Below, piece by piece: positions 23,496-31,186 of a stretch of DNA of 48,451 bases. The DNA is from Ruminococcus flavefaciens (lineage in GTDB: Bacteria > Bacillota > Clostridia > Oscillospirales > Ruminococcaceae). The stretch covers positions 1 through 48,451 of the forward strand of contig DBXO01000037.1 in the NCBI GenBank assembly GCA_002309635.1. Reading direction: 5' to 3'. Below the pieces are notes generated by a model. The model was not told the DNA's origin. It worked only from the letters and a program-made list of their open reading frames with translations, and searched no databases. The position numbers were made by a program, and so were the translations under genes. Numbering within the stretch: the first letter of the stretch is position 1; every line of letters begins with the position of its first letter.

Positions 23496-24833
23496 TTATT
23501 TGGCGAAAAGCGCCTTTATACAGCAGTTATTTGGCTCAAAATCAATATCAAGAGCCTTTTTGATATCGCTGTCGGTCATATCCTTCCATTCATCGTCAAG
23601 GAGTACGAATGACTGTCCGCTATCGGAAACCGTTCTATAACCGCCGAGCAGATCGTGGAAGAGGCTTTCGCCCTCAACAGGAGCGCCTTTTTCGTATGAA
23701 ACGACTACAGCGAAGTCTGAAACATCTATGGGAGTATCAAGGTCTATGGTGTGATAGCCATGATAATCGAGAACAGCGTCCTGAGAGTACAGAACGTTTG
23801 TGAAGCTGCTGTCGTATATCTGTATTTTGATATTCTGCCTGTCAAAATCATTATAAGTTCCTACAGCGGCAAGTTTTCCGGACATATGGAAAACATTCGC
23901 AGTAGTTGTCCAATCGTCTGTCTTTATGTATCTGCCCTGCAGATCGTGTGCGTCATAGCTGAAGCTGCCGGCGGTATAGCTTAGTTTGTCAGCTTCATAT
24001 CTGACATTGCCTGCATCATAGCTGAGTACCTCGCCGTATTTATCCGTTACGGAGTGACTGTATGCGGAATTAAGCGGCGAACAGTAGGATATGTAGTAGA
24101 ATCCTGCCGAGCCTGAATTGCTGTTATAGGTTATCCACGCACCGTCCTCTGAAGCAGGCTCTTTGAAGTATTCCTTCGGGAAGTGGTCGTCGTAGCCGAT
24201 AATAGTCACATCATGGTCGAAATCCTTGTCATTTTTGTAGTTTATGGTGCGATAAGTTCCGAACCAGCCCTTTTTATCGTCATCTTTATCGAAAACTCCA
24301 ACAGCTACTCCGCCGCGTGTGCGGACGTTTTCCTTTATGGCTTCACGGTCGTTTATATCGAGGACCACGGAGCTGTCCAGTGTAAGTTTGTCAACGCCGC
24401 GTGACAGCCTTTCGGTAACTGTCCATTGAAAGCCGCCTATTTCCTTTGCATCTATCCCGTCATTGAGGATAATGCCATCTTCCTTTTCTTCAAGATAGAT
24501 GAGATCCAGAAGGTGCATGGGGTCAATGGATATATAACTGCCGTTTTTCTTGAAATAAGCTGTTTCCATGCTTGCAGCGGCTGCGTACAGCCAGCAGGTG
24601 CCGTATTTCTGCGATTTCATCTCAAATTCGGCCATTTCGTCCGCAATATTATAATATCCGTCCTCGCCGTGAACATAATCGTATACCTTTTTCTCCTTTG
24701 TGGCGGGGTCAGCGGTAGCTTCGGCAGCAGTCGTTGTTTCGGCGAGTTCATCGTAAGAGGTGTTATTATCCGAACAGCTGCAAACTGAAAGGATATTTGC
24801 CAGTAAAAGAGATGTTATAAGCAGTTTTTTCAT
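23496..24833 (-). CDS. lipoprotein with papain-like (C1A) protease domain
   Basis: A 445-residue exported protein. The N-terminus is a lipoprotein signal (KKLLITSLLLANILSVCSC), with a Cys near 18-20 for lipidation, then a Thr/Ala-rich linker. The peptidase domain begins near residue 60. The nucleophile is Cys80 in KYGTCWLYAAAASMET with Gln75 before it; the His is in DHDVTIIGYDDHF (about 220) and the Asn in WITYNSNSG (about 245), giving a complete triad. The last 150 residues are beta-rich and resemble the lectin-like domain attached to some C1A peptidases. It is probably a surface protease. The ATG at 24833 is preferred because AAAGGAAA precedes it. Confidence 0.88.
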   Translation of the reverse strand: MKKLLITSLLLANILSVCSCSDNNTSYDELAETTTAAEATADPATKEKKVYDYVHGEDGYYNIADEMAEFEMKSQKYGTCWLYAAAASMETAYFKKNGSYISIDPMHLLDLIYLEEKEDGIILNDGIDAKEIGGFQWTVTERLSRGVDKLTLDSSVVLDINDREAIKENVRTRGGVAVGVFDKDDDKKGWFGTYRTINYKNDKDFDHDVTIIGYDDHFPKEYFKEPASEDGAWITYNSNSGSAGFYYISYCSPLNSAYSHSVTDKYGEVLSYDAGNVRYEADKLSYTAGSFSYDAHDLQGRYIKTDDWTTTANVFHMSGKLAAVGTYNDFDRQNIKIQIYDSSFTNVLYSQDAVLDYHGYHTIDLDTPIDVSDFAVVVSYEKGAPVEGESLFHDLLGGYRTVSDSGQSFVLLDDEWKDMTDSDIKKALDIDFEPNNCCIKALFAK

Positions 24834-24891
24834 CGTTATTTTCCTTTTATGTTCACGGTATAGTTCGGTTCTTTTTTCAGATAATAATACC

Positions 24892-24906
24892 GTCCGCATG
24901 TCGGAC
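24892..24906. promoter_or_regulatory. inverted repeat between divergent genes
   Basis: GTCCG-CATGT-CGGAC lies between the protease gene (minus) and the 57-residue gene (plus). It could be an operator or only the start of a leader hairpin; no clear promoter elements surround it. Confidence 0.3.
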
Positions 24907-24928
24907 AATAATTATACGGAGATTTTTT

Positions 24929-25102
24929 ATGAATATAAGATCGCTTGTAAAGGGTGCGGCGGCGGGAGCCATAGCAGGCGTTGCCTGTTATGCTTTTTCC
25001 AATGCACGTCCCATGAAGAAAATGAATATAAAGCGTGACGCAGGGAAGACTTTAAAAGCGGCAGGCCATCTGCTTGACGATATAAAGTCCGTGCTTATGT
25101 AG
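24929..25102 (+). CDS. 57-residue protein with N-terminal membrane helix
   Basis: The ATG at 24929 follows an ACGGAGA site. The product has a short Ala/Gly-rich hydrophobic segment (KGAAAGAIAGVACYAFSN) and a basic, helical C-terminus (MKKMNIKRDAGKTLKAAG). Small single-helix proteins of this composition are widespread in Clostridia and unassigned. The gene is divergent from the protease gene and overlaps the tail of ruvX by 8 bases, end to end. Confidence 0.7.
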   Translation: MNIRSLVKGAAAGAIAGVACYAFSNARPMKKMNIKRDAGKTLKAAGHLLDDIKSVLM

Positions 25103-25523
25103 GTTCGCCTGAGTTGCGTCTGTAACCTAAATAGCTTTCGAGAATGAGGACAGCGGCTACTGCGTCAACGACTGCCTTGCGCTTTTTGCCGCGGGTGTTG
25201 GTGACATTCAGTGCATTATGGGCTGAAACGGTAGTGCAGCGTTCGTCCCAGAGTTTTACGGGGCAGCCTGTGAGCTTTTCCAGTTCCTCGGCGAAGAGCC
25301 GGCATTTTTCGGCTCTTTCGCCGACTGTTCCGTTCATATTCATGGGATAGCCGACAACTATCTGTTCAGCACGCTGCTCTTTTGCGAGAGCGGCGGTTTT
25401 TTCTATACATTTATTGAAATCCTTTTCGGCGATGACGGTAACGGGAGAAGCAATCATCTCGCTTTTACCGCATACTGCGATACCCGTTCTTGCATCGCCG
25501 AAGTCGACTGACATTATTATCAT
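25095..25523 (-). CDS. ruvX: putative Holliday junction resolvase RuvX/YqgF
   Basis: A 142-residue RNase H-fold protein of typical length. The acidic residues of the active site are at the start (SVDFGDARTGIAV), in LWDERCTTVSAH and in VDAVAAVLILESYL, with the conserved VVGYPMNMNG between them. The family acts in 16S rRNA 5' end maturation in E. coli (YqgF) and has been proposed to act on DNA junctions. GAAGGA lies 9 bases before the ATG at 25523. The downstream gene runs toward it and overlaps its end by 8 bases. Confidence 0.93.
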   Translation of the reverse strand: MIIMSVDFGDARTGIAVCGKSEMIASPVTVIAEKDFNKCIEKTAALAKEQRAEQIVVGYPMNMNGTVGERAEKCRLFAEELEKLTGCPVKLWDERCTTVSAHNALNVTNTRGKKRKAVVDAVAAVLILESYLGYRRNSGEPT

Positions 25524-25557
25524 TGTATTTTTCCTTCAGATCATAGTTTTACGGAAA

Positions 25558-25639
25558 AGCTGAGAGTTGAAAGTTATGGTATCGCCGTGGCAGCAATATT
25601 TAAATAACGTGAGCGAAGCAAACACATTGACTCTCAGCT
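25558..25639. repeat. 82-bp palindromic dispersed repeat, copy 1
   Basis: Perfect 10-base terminal inverted repeats (AGCTGAGAGT and ACTCTCAGCT) enclose an interior with ATTTAAATAA. It lies between pyrD and ruvX. The reverse complement of 27394-27472 aligns along the interior, so the two are copies of one small non-coding element, MITE- or REP-like. Confidence 0.7.
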
Positions 25640-25661
25640 CTGAACTGACTCAAAAACTCAT

Positions 25662-26573
25662 TCACCACGGCTTGACCGTGCCAATGATATCCTTGACTGA
25701 AGCAATTCCCTTTCTGTCCAGCCATTCGTTCATTTCCTCTACTATGCGCACAGGAGCGTATGGGTCTGTGAATATCGCTGCGCCCACCTGTACTGCTGAG
25801 GCTCCTGCCATCATAAGCTCGATAGCGTCTCGTCCCGAGGACACGCCGCCCATGCCGATAACGGGTATATTTACCGCATTGGCTACCTGCCATACCATGC
25901 GCACAGCTATGGGGAATACCGCAGGACCGCTCATACCGCCTACGTTGTTGCGGAGCACGGGTCTGCCCGTATTTATATCTATCCTCATGCCGAGGAGAGT
26001 ATTTATAAGCGAAACTGCATCAGCTCCCGCAGCTTCAACGGACTTTGCTATGTCAGTAATGCTTGTGACATTGGGTGAAAGCTTGACAACAAGAGGCTTC
26101 TTTGTAACTGCGCGTACTCTTTTTGTTACCTCGGCAGCCATTTCGCAGCTCGTACCGAAAGCCGCTCCGCCCTGCTTGACATTGGGGCAGGAGATATTGA
26201 GCTCTATCATATGTACGTCTGTATCTTCCAGCTTTGCAGCTACCTCTGCGCACTCGTCGGGAGTTGAGCCTGCGATGTTTGCAAGCACGACCAGGTCCTT
26301 TGTGAGAAGATATGGCAGCTCTGTATCTATGAAATGGTCGATGCCGGGATTCTGAAGTCCTACGGAATTGAGCATGCCCGAGGGAGTTTCAGCTATTCTC
26401 GGGGCAGGATTGCCCGTGCGGAGGTGTAAAGTGGTGCCTTTTGTGGCGATACCGCCCAGCTTATCAAGCGGGAACAGCTCCTCGTACTCTCTTCCATAGC
26501 CGAAAACGCCCGAAGCGGGGATGATAGGGTTCTTGAAGTCTGTACCGCAGACCTTTACGGAAAGATCAGCCAT
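25662..26573 (-). CDS. pyrD: dihydroorotate dehydrogenase B, catalytic subunit
   Basis: A 303-residue class 1B enzyme that oxidises dihydroorotate to orotate with FMN. The motifs NPIIPASGVFGYG, NSVGLQNPG and IELNISCPNVKQGG (active-site Cys in NISCPN) are present. VKLSPNV and the phosphate-binding IGMGGVSSGRDA with VQVGAA follow. Together with PyrK it passes electrons to NAD. The start ATG overlaps the pyrK stop as TAATG, and a GGAGG lies 10 bases before it, so the two are translationally coupled. A TTG two codons upstream is too close to the ribosome site. Confidence 0.96.
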   Translation of the reverse strand: MADLSVKVCGTDFKNPIIPASGVFGYGREYEELFPLDKLGGIATKGTTLHLRTGNPAPRIAETPSGMLNSVGLQNPGIDHFIDTELPYLLTKDLVVLANIAGSTPDECAEVAAKLEDTDVHMIELNISCPNVKQGGAAFGTSCEMAAEVTKRVRAVTKKPLVVKLSPNVTSITDIAKSVEAAGADAVSLINTLLGMRIDINTGRPVLRNNVGGMSGPAVFPIAVRMVWQVANAVNIPVIGMGGVSSGRDAIELMMAGASAVQVGAAIFTDPYAPVRIVEEMNEWLDRKGIASVKDIIGTVKPW

Positions 26574-27343
26574 TACCAAAGCACCTCCTCAGCATTGAAT
26601 ACAGGACCGTCCTTGCAGACGTGGGCGAAGTATTCCTCGTCATTGCGGACTGTGCGGCATGCACAGCCGAGGCAGGCTCCGATACCGCAGGCCATGCGCT
26701 CTTCCAGGGATATCTCGCAGAAAATGCCGCTTTCCTTGCATATTTTTGCTACGTTTCTGAGCATTGGCATAGGTCCGCAGGCGTATACTGCGTCTATACC
26801 GCCTTTTTCGGCAAGCTCCGCAAGAGGCTGTGTCACAAAGCCGTGTATACCTGCCGATCCGTCATCGGTGCAGAGTATGGTCTCAGCGCCTGTTTTGCGG
26901 AAGTCGTCCTGAAGTATGACAGCAGAAGCGTTCCTGAAGCCGCTTATAGCCACTGCCCTGCTGCCGTAGAGCATTGCAAGGGGGAGCATGGGAGGAGTTC
27001 CTATGCCTCCTCCGATGAGTACCACCTTATTATAAGATGTATCGGTAGTGAATCCGTGACCGAGAGGAGCAAGCATATCTATGAGCTCGCCCTTGTTGAG
27101 CCTGGCAATTTCCGAGGTACCCTCGCCGCGTATCTCGAATACGATGCGGATAGTTCCCTTTTCCTTGTCGATACCGCAGATAGAGATAGGTCTGCGGAGC
27201 GTAAAGCCCTTGGCTCTTATATGTACGAATTGTCCCGCTGCGGCAGCTGACGCCACTTCGGGACAGACGATGGTGAAGCTGTATATCTCACGGGCTATCG
27301 CAGTTTTTTCGGCGATGATGTATTGACCCTGCGTGTATTTCAT
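26573..27343 (-). CDS. pyrK: dihydroorotate dehydrogenase B, electron transfer subunit
   Basis: A 256-residue flavin and iron-sulphur subunit. The FAD-binding RRPISICGID is followed by the NAD-binding IGGGIGTPPMLPL. The [2Fe-2S] cluster ligands are in CGIGACLGCACR and the later CKDGPVF, giving the four Cys of the family. The ATG at 27343 follows AAAGGAGG by 6-7 bases. It precedes pyrD in an operon; other pyrimidine genes and a PyrR-type leader are not seen in the 400 bases upstream. Confidence 0.96.
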   Translation of the reverse strand: MKYTQGQYIIAEKTAIAREIYSFTIVCPEVASAAAAGQFVHIRAKGFTLRRPISICGIDKEKGTIRIVFEIRGEGTSEIARLNKGELIDMLAPLGHGFTTDTSYNKVVLIGGGIGTPPMLPLAMLYGSRAVAISGFRNASAVILQDDFRKTGAETILCTDDGSAGIHGFVTQPLAELAEKGGIDAVYACGPMPMLRNVAKICKESGIFCEISLEERMACGIGACLGCACRTVRNDEEYFAHVCKDGPVFNAEEVLW

Positions 27344-27393
27344 ATTTTCCTCCTTTGACAAATCAAATTCAGCTTTGATGAATTCTGATTTGG

Positions 27394-27472
27394 TTTAGAG
27401 TTCAGAGTTAATGAGTTCATTTCGCTCAGATTATTTAAATAATGCCGCCGCAGGCGACAACATAACTCTAAA
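27394..27472. repeat. 79-bp palindromic dispersed repeat, copy 2 (inverted)
   Basis: Terminal inverted repeats TTTAGAGTT and AACTCTAAA enclose GCTCAGATTATTTAAATAAT. It is inverted relative to 25558-25639, the other side of the pyrKD operon. Confidence 0.7.
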
Positions 27473-27693
27473 ATCTCAACTCCAAAATTTTGATCCGCAA
27501 AATTTTGATTTATATTATTATAGCATATACGGTTAAAAAAAGCAACAGGGCAAAGAACAGCTCCCTTTATATATAGTATAAACGATTGGTCAGACCAATA
27601 TGAAAAAGTGAGAAAAAAGCTGAAAAAGTGTGAAATAGTGTGATAAATTCAAAAAAATATTCAAAAAAAGCTAAAAGAGACCTTTGTCGGCAT
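27473..27693. other. A/T-rich intergenic DNA, no gene seen
   Basis: It contains a short direct repeat (AAAATTTTGAT, twice around 27484-27509), A-rich tracts with several GTGAGAA/GTGTGAAA words, and no open frame with a ribosome site. Confidence 0.6.
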
Positions 27694-27722
27694 TTGCAGT
27701 TCATATGAACTTGTGATATAAT
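27694..27722 (+). promoter_or_regulatory. promoter of the DUF1836 gene with palindromic operator
   Basis: TTGCAG (27694-27699), a 17-base spacer and TATAAT (27717-27722). The spacer contains the perfect palindrome GTTCATATGAAC (27699-27710), a likely repressor site, possibly for the gene's own product. Confidence 0.7.
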
Positions 27723-27752
27723 CAAATCATCGTCAGAGAGGAGTTAAAGACA

Positions 27753-28319
27753 ATGAATAGACTGATACCCGGTACAACAATGAAATACACTGAGCAGGCA
27801 AGAGAATCGGCGTTTTCACTGATCTCTCCTGTGCTTGAAGCAACAGGCGGACTAACACTTTCACAGCTTTCAAAGCTTACAGGTCTGGAGGGCACTACCA
27901 TTCAGAACTGGATAAAAAGAGGGTGGGTATCCGCTACCAAGGGCAAGAAGTATTCAGAGAAGCAGATACTTCGCATACTCCTTATCAATATGCTTCGCAA
28001 GGCTATGAAGCTTGAGGATATCGCAAATCTCATGCGATACATCAACGGCGACGTCGAGGACACCTCGGATGATATAATCGACGATATACTGCTGTATGAT
28101 ATCCTTTGCAGGATAATCTTCACCGCAGAAGACGAGGGTGCCTTCGATACAGAGCATATAAAAGCTCTCGTTGCTCAGGAGGTAGCAGACAACACCAAGG
28201 CCATAACCGATGACGAAAAGCTCAAAAAGGCGATGTACGTTATGGTAATGGCATACAGGAGCGGATATCTCAGGACCGAAATGGAAAAAGGACTCGAGGT
28301 AATTCTTGACGAAATGTAA
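27753..28319 (+). CDS. DUF1836 family regulator
   Basis: A 188-residue protein. After a short leader, residues 35-90 form a MerR-like helix-turn-helix: GGLTLSQLSKLTGLEGTTI, QNWIKRGWVS, KGKKYSEKQILRILLINML, ending in KLEDIANLMRYING, the standard DUF1836 arrangement. The C-terminal half is helical and acidic. It is presumably a DNA-binding regulator; the palindrome in its promoter fits autoregulation. The ATG follows GAGGAG. The genes at 28370-29994 follow in the same direction with 28-50 base gaps and no terminator, so they may be cotranscribed. Confidence 0.88.
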   Translation: MNRLIPGTTMKYTEQARESAFSLISPVLEATGGLTLSQLSKLTGLEGTTIQNWIKRGWVSATKGKKYSEKQILRILLINMLRKAMKLEDIANLMRYINGDVEDTSDDIIDDILLYDILCRIIFTAEDEGAFDTEHIKALVAQEVADNTKAITDDEKLKKAMYVMVMAYRSGYLRTEMEKGLEVILDEM

Positions 28320-28369
28320 GCTTAGGGGTAAACATTACAGTATATATTGATATACGGGAGGTATTGAAT

Positions 28370-28567
28370 ATGAATGTTGTAACTGCATTGCTTATGAGCA
28401 AAAAGAAGATAATCAGACTTTTTGAAGTATCCAGAGCATTTTCGGCGGACAGTGCAAAGACTCTTGACGAAATGGGTATTTTTAATCCCGATGCGACATT
28501 TGAGCTTCTGTACGACAACGTGATATCAGCAACAGAGGACGGAAAGTATTATCTCAACAAGGATTAA
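28370..28567 (+). CDS. small winged-helix-like protein, paralogue 1 of 3
   Basis: 65 residues from the ATG at 28370, with GGGAGG 8 bases upstream. It shares with the next two genes a core of K-x-x-I-I-x-L, A-F-S-A-D-S-A-K-x-L-D-E, N-P, and a C-terminal NVISATEDGKYYLN that looks like the wing of a winged helix. It is the most divergent of the three: shorter middle and no MIRR. No named family is recognised; a mini DNA-binding or protein-binding module is inferred. Confidence 0.75.
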   Translation: MNVVTALLMSKKKIIRLFEVSRAFSADSAKTLDEMGIFNPDATFELLYDNVISATEDGKYYLNKD

Positions 28568-28600
28568 AGCTTAAAACATACTATTAAGAGGTGAATCATT

Positions 28601-28819
28601 ATGGCATTTGTATTTGCTCCGCCTGTTGGACTTATAAAGAAAAAAAGAGTGATCAGGGCGCTTATGAAGGCAAACGCTTATTCAGAAAGCAGCGCCAGAA
28701 GGCTTGATGAAATAGAACTGTTCAACCCGTACTCATTTCCGTTGGTGACCGCCCGGATGATACGGCGTCACGTAATATCAGTCACTGATGACGGAAGATA
28801 TTACATTAACAGGACGTGA
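28601..28819 (+). CDS. small winged-helix-like protein, paralogue 2 of 3
   Basis: 72 residues, with AAGAGGTG before the ATG. A hydrophobic N-terminus (MAFVFAPPVG) precedes the shared core: KKKRVIRALMKANAYSESSA, RRLDEIELFNPYSF, TARMIRRHVISVTDDGRYY. It is closest to the third copy, with which it shares MAF, NPY.F and MIRR. The array arose by tandem duplication. Confidence 0.75.
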   Translation: MAFVFAPPVGLIKKKRVIRALMKANAYSESSARRLDEIELFNPYSFPLVTARMIRRHVISVTDDGRYYINRT

Positions 28820-28848
28820 TGTATAAGATATAGTAGAGGAGGGTCAAT

Positions 28849-29058
28849 ATGGCATTTCTTCCATCTGTTTTCTATATGAGAAAAATAAAAATAATCAGCT
28901 CACTTATGAGCGCAGACGCTTTTTCGGCTGATAACGCAAAAAGACTTGACGAGACAGGCCTGATAAATCCGTACGCATTTTCGTTTTTGACTGTTCAGAT
29001 GATCAGAAGAAACGTCATATCAATAACAGGCGACGGAAAGTGCTACCTCTGCAAGTAA
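28849..29058 (+). CDS. small winged-helix-like protein, paralogue 3 of 3
   Basis: 69 residues, with GAGGAGGG before the ATG. The core is conserved (IKIISSLMSADAFSADNAKR, LDETGLINPYAF, MIRRNVISITGDGK), but the end reads CYLCK, adding a CxxC-like pair absent from the others. It is followed 36 bases later by the SPFH gene. Confidence 0.75.
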   Translation: MAFLPSVFYMRKIKIISSLMSADAFSADNAKRLDETGLINPYAFSFLTVQMIRRNVISITGDGKCYLCK

Positions 29059-29094
29059 ATATACTATATGCAGTAAATATAAAGGAGAATAATT

Positions 29095-29994
29095 ATGTCA
29101 GTAAATGTAAGAGAGATAAACGGAAACAATGCTCAGAGGAAGCCGAGCTTCAAGGGCGTAAAGTGGTTGGTTATAGGAATTGCCGCAATTCTTGTGGCTG
29201 CAAATTCCTTTACTATAGTACCCGCAGGACATACGGGCGTAGTGCTCACGCTCGGAGAGGTATCCAGCACTCCGCTGTCTGAGGGCTTCCATGTAAAGGC
29301 TCCCGTCATTCAGACAGTAGAGAAGATGTCGAACAAGATACAGGTATATCAGACAGACGCTTCAGCGGTATCAAGAGACCTTCAGACCGTAAAGAGCACT
29401 ATTGCCGTAAACTACAGGCTCGTTTCGGATATGACTCCGAAGATGTTCAAGGATACGGGCATGGAGTATGAGACCATTCTTATGATGCCTGTGGTACAGG
29501 AATGCATGAAGTCCGCAACAGCCAAGTACAACGCTGAACAGCTCATCACAGAGCGTGAATCCGTCAGCAACGAGGTAAAGTCGGCTCTTGACGAAAAGCT
29601 CAACGGCTACGGCATCTACATAGAAAAGTTCAATATCGTTAACTTTGATTTCTCAAAGGAGTTCAACGAGGCTATCGAAGCAAAGCAGGTAGCCGAGCAG
29701 AACCTCCTCAAGACAAAGACGGAGCAGGAGCAGGCAAAGGTCGTAGCAAAGACAGAGGCTGAGAAAAAGGTCATCGCCGCAAATGCGGAGGCAGAGGCTA
29801 TTCTCGCACAGGCAAACGCACAGGCTGAAGCCAACAAGCTCCTTGAGGAGTCGCTTTCCAACAAGGTCATCGCTTATGAGCAGATCCAGAAGTGGAACGG
29901 TGTAATGCCCAAGGTAACAGGCAGCAGCAACAGCGGACTTCTCATAGACGTAAACGTAGACGACACAGCACCTGCTGCTTCGGCTGCAAACTGA
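29095..29994 (+). CDS. SPFH/Band 7 (prohibitin-like) membrane protein
   Basis: 299 residues. One N-terminal membrane helix (about 24-41, WLVIGIAAILVAANSF) is followed by the SPFH domain (IVPAGHTGVVLTLGEV, LSEGFHVKAPV, INDs replaced by VNYRLV, about 42-210). Then a long Ala/Glu/Lys coiled coil (KVVAKTEAEKKVIAANAEAE) leads to the C-terminal LIDVNVDD. Such proteins oligomerise at the membrane and organise microdomains or shield proteases. The ATG follows AAAGGAG. The neighbours are the three small paralogues, which might be regulators or partners. Confidence 0.93.
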   Translation: MSVNVREINGNNAQRKPSFKGVKWLVIGIAAILVAANSFTIVPAGHTGVVLTLGEVSSTPLSEGFHVKAPVIQTVEKMSNKIQVYQTDASAVSRDLQTVKSTIAVNYRLVSDMTPKMFKDTGMEYETILMMPVVQECMKSATAKYNAEQLITERESVSNEVKSALDEKLNGYGIYIEKFNIVNFDFSKEFNEAIEAKQVAEQNLLKTKTEQEQAKVVAKTEAEKKVIAANAEAEAILAQANAQAEANKLLEESLSNKVIAYEQIQKWNGVMPKVTGSSNSGLLIDVNVDDTAPAASAAN

Positions 29995-30023
29995 ACTGAA
30001 AAGTAACTTTCGGGGGAAAGTAC

Positions 30024-30253
30024 TTCCGCTATCGTAGCGGAAATGATCTCATTCTCCGTTGGGGAACGGAGAATGAGCAACTCATCTGACCAAATGTAGG
30101 GATCCGAAGCTGCATAAGCGAAAAGCTTCGCATAAATAAAAAAGTGCAGAGGTCTTGGGGAAGACGGTCTGCACAGGGGTAAACACAGTATATATAACAT
30201 TTAAGAAGTGACATAATGCCATGATATAGGGGTGATCGGGGGTAAACGATCAC
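30024..30253. other. hairpin-rich intergenic region with GGGG loops
   Basis: The 360 bases between the SPFH and amidohydrolase genes hold no gene. Stems seen: TTCCGCTA/TAGCGGAA (30024-30042); a 13-bp stem CTCATTCTCCGTT/AACGGAGAATGAG with loop GGGG (30048-30077); GTGCAGA plus GTCTT with loop GGGG, closed by AAGAC and TCTGCAC (30144-30174); and GTGATCG/CGATCAC with loop GGGGTAAA (30232-30253). Some may end transcription of the convergent genes, although T-runs are lacking. Confidence 0.6.
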
Positions 30254-30356
30254 TCCTGCCGCAAGGGAAATCGAAAATGCGGTAGTTTTCCTGAAAAAGC
30301 AGAGACAATGGGGTTTCGGGTCTCTAAAGGGATGTATTGGGCGTCTCTTCACAACA

Positions 30357-31184
30357 TTACAGGGGGATCTTCCGGGAAGAGCTTATGTAGGGGTACATAA
30401 GCTCTTCTGCGTTTCTGTAAAAGATCATTTCCCTTTCATTTTCCGTCAGAGGGAGCCTGTTTATCATGGCTATCTCATTGGCGGGCTCGTCCCACGGACA
30501 GTCGCTGCCGAACAGCACTCTGTCCGCTCCCTGCATGCGGATTATGCGGAAAAGCTGTTCATCTCCGATATACCGTGAGATAACGCTCACATCGAACCAC
30601 AGGTTCTCATATTTTCCTGCGGTGTATCTTTCAATATCGTCCCAGAGCTTCATTCCGCCGAGATGGGCGGCAACTATTCTTAGCTTGGGGAATATCTCTG
30701 CCACAGCCGCAAAGCTTTGCGGAGTGGCTCTTATTATGTCTTCCGAGTACGGGTCCCAGCCGCCGTGAAAAACAGCGATAAGTCCCAGCTCGGCTATTTT
30801 TTCGTATATAGGGAACATTCTCTCCTCATGGGGACAGAAGCGCTGATACTCTGAATGGAATTTTACTCCGCAGAGCCCCAGCTGACGTATCCTTTCCACC
30901 TCTGCAACAGCGTCTGCGGCGTCGGGATGGACGGTACCGCAGCAGTAAAGTCCATCTCCCATAACGGAGGCAGCCCAGTTGTTGATGGTTTCCTGCTGAG
31001 AGGGCTTGGTAGCCACAGGAAGGAGCATTGCGCGGTCTATGCCGTTTTCCGCAAGCTTTTTGCGGAGGCCGCCTAATGTGCCGTCTGTTGCGGGAGTTAT
31101 CCCGCTGGTCTCGGCAAGTCCCGAAAGAGCCCGCTGAGCAAGTCCGTCGGTGAATGCGTGGGTGTGAAAATCAAAATACCGCAT
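30357..31184 (-). CDS. amidohydrolase-2 family metal-dependent hydrolase
   Basis: 275 residues from the ATG at 31184, with GGAG 6 bases upstream inside the end of the ArsR gene. The TIM-barrel motifs are present: YFDFHTHAF at the start, CGVKFHSEYQ (about 115), VFHGGWDPY (about 145), IVAAHLGGMK (about 177) and the Asp of FGSDCPWDEP (about 228). The substrate is unknown; relatives include decarboxylases and hydrolases of cyclic compounds. It is the third gene of an operon behind a membrane protein and an ArsR repressor (2-base gap). A perfect 14-bp palindrome lies in its last codons. Confidence 0.88.
   Translation of the reverse strand: MRYFDFHTHAFTDGLAQRALSGLAETSGITPATDGTLGGLRKKLAENGIDRAMLLPVATKPSQQETINNWAASVMGDGLYCCGTVHPDAADAVAEVERIRQLGLCGVKFHSEYQRFCPHEERMFPIYEKIAELGLIAVFHGGWDPYSEDIIRATPQSFAAVAEIFPKLRIVAAHLGGMKLWDDIERYTAGKYENLWFDVSVISRYIGDEQLFRIIRMQGADRVLFGSDCPWDEPANEIAMINRLPLTENEREMIFYRNAEELMYPYISSSRKIPL
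30376..30407. other. perfect 14-bp palindrome inside the 3' end of the amidohydrolase gene
   Basis: GAAGAGCTTATGTA (30376-30389), GGGG, TACATAAGCTCTTC (30394-30407). It belongs to the same GGGG-loop style as the intergenic hairpins to its left, yet it encodes EELMYPYISSS on the minus strand. Confidence 0.8.
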
Positions 31185-31186
31185 GC

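Noticed and set aside
27344..27752. PyrR-type or riboswitch leader for pyrKD
   Set aside because: No anti-terminator/terminator pair or known aptamer sequence is visible upstream of pyrK; the area is filled by a palindromic repeat and A-rich DNA.
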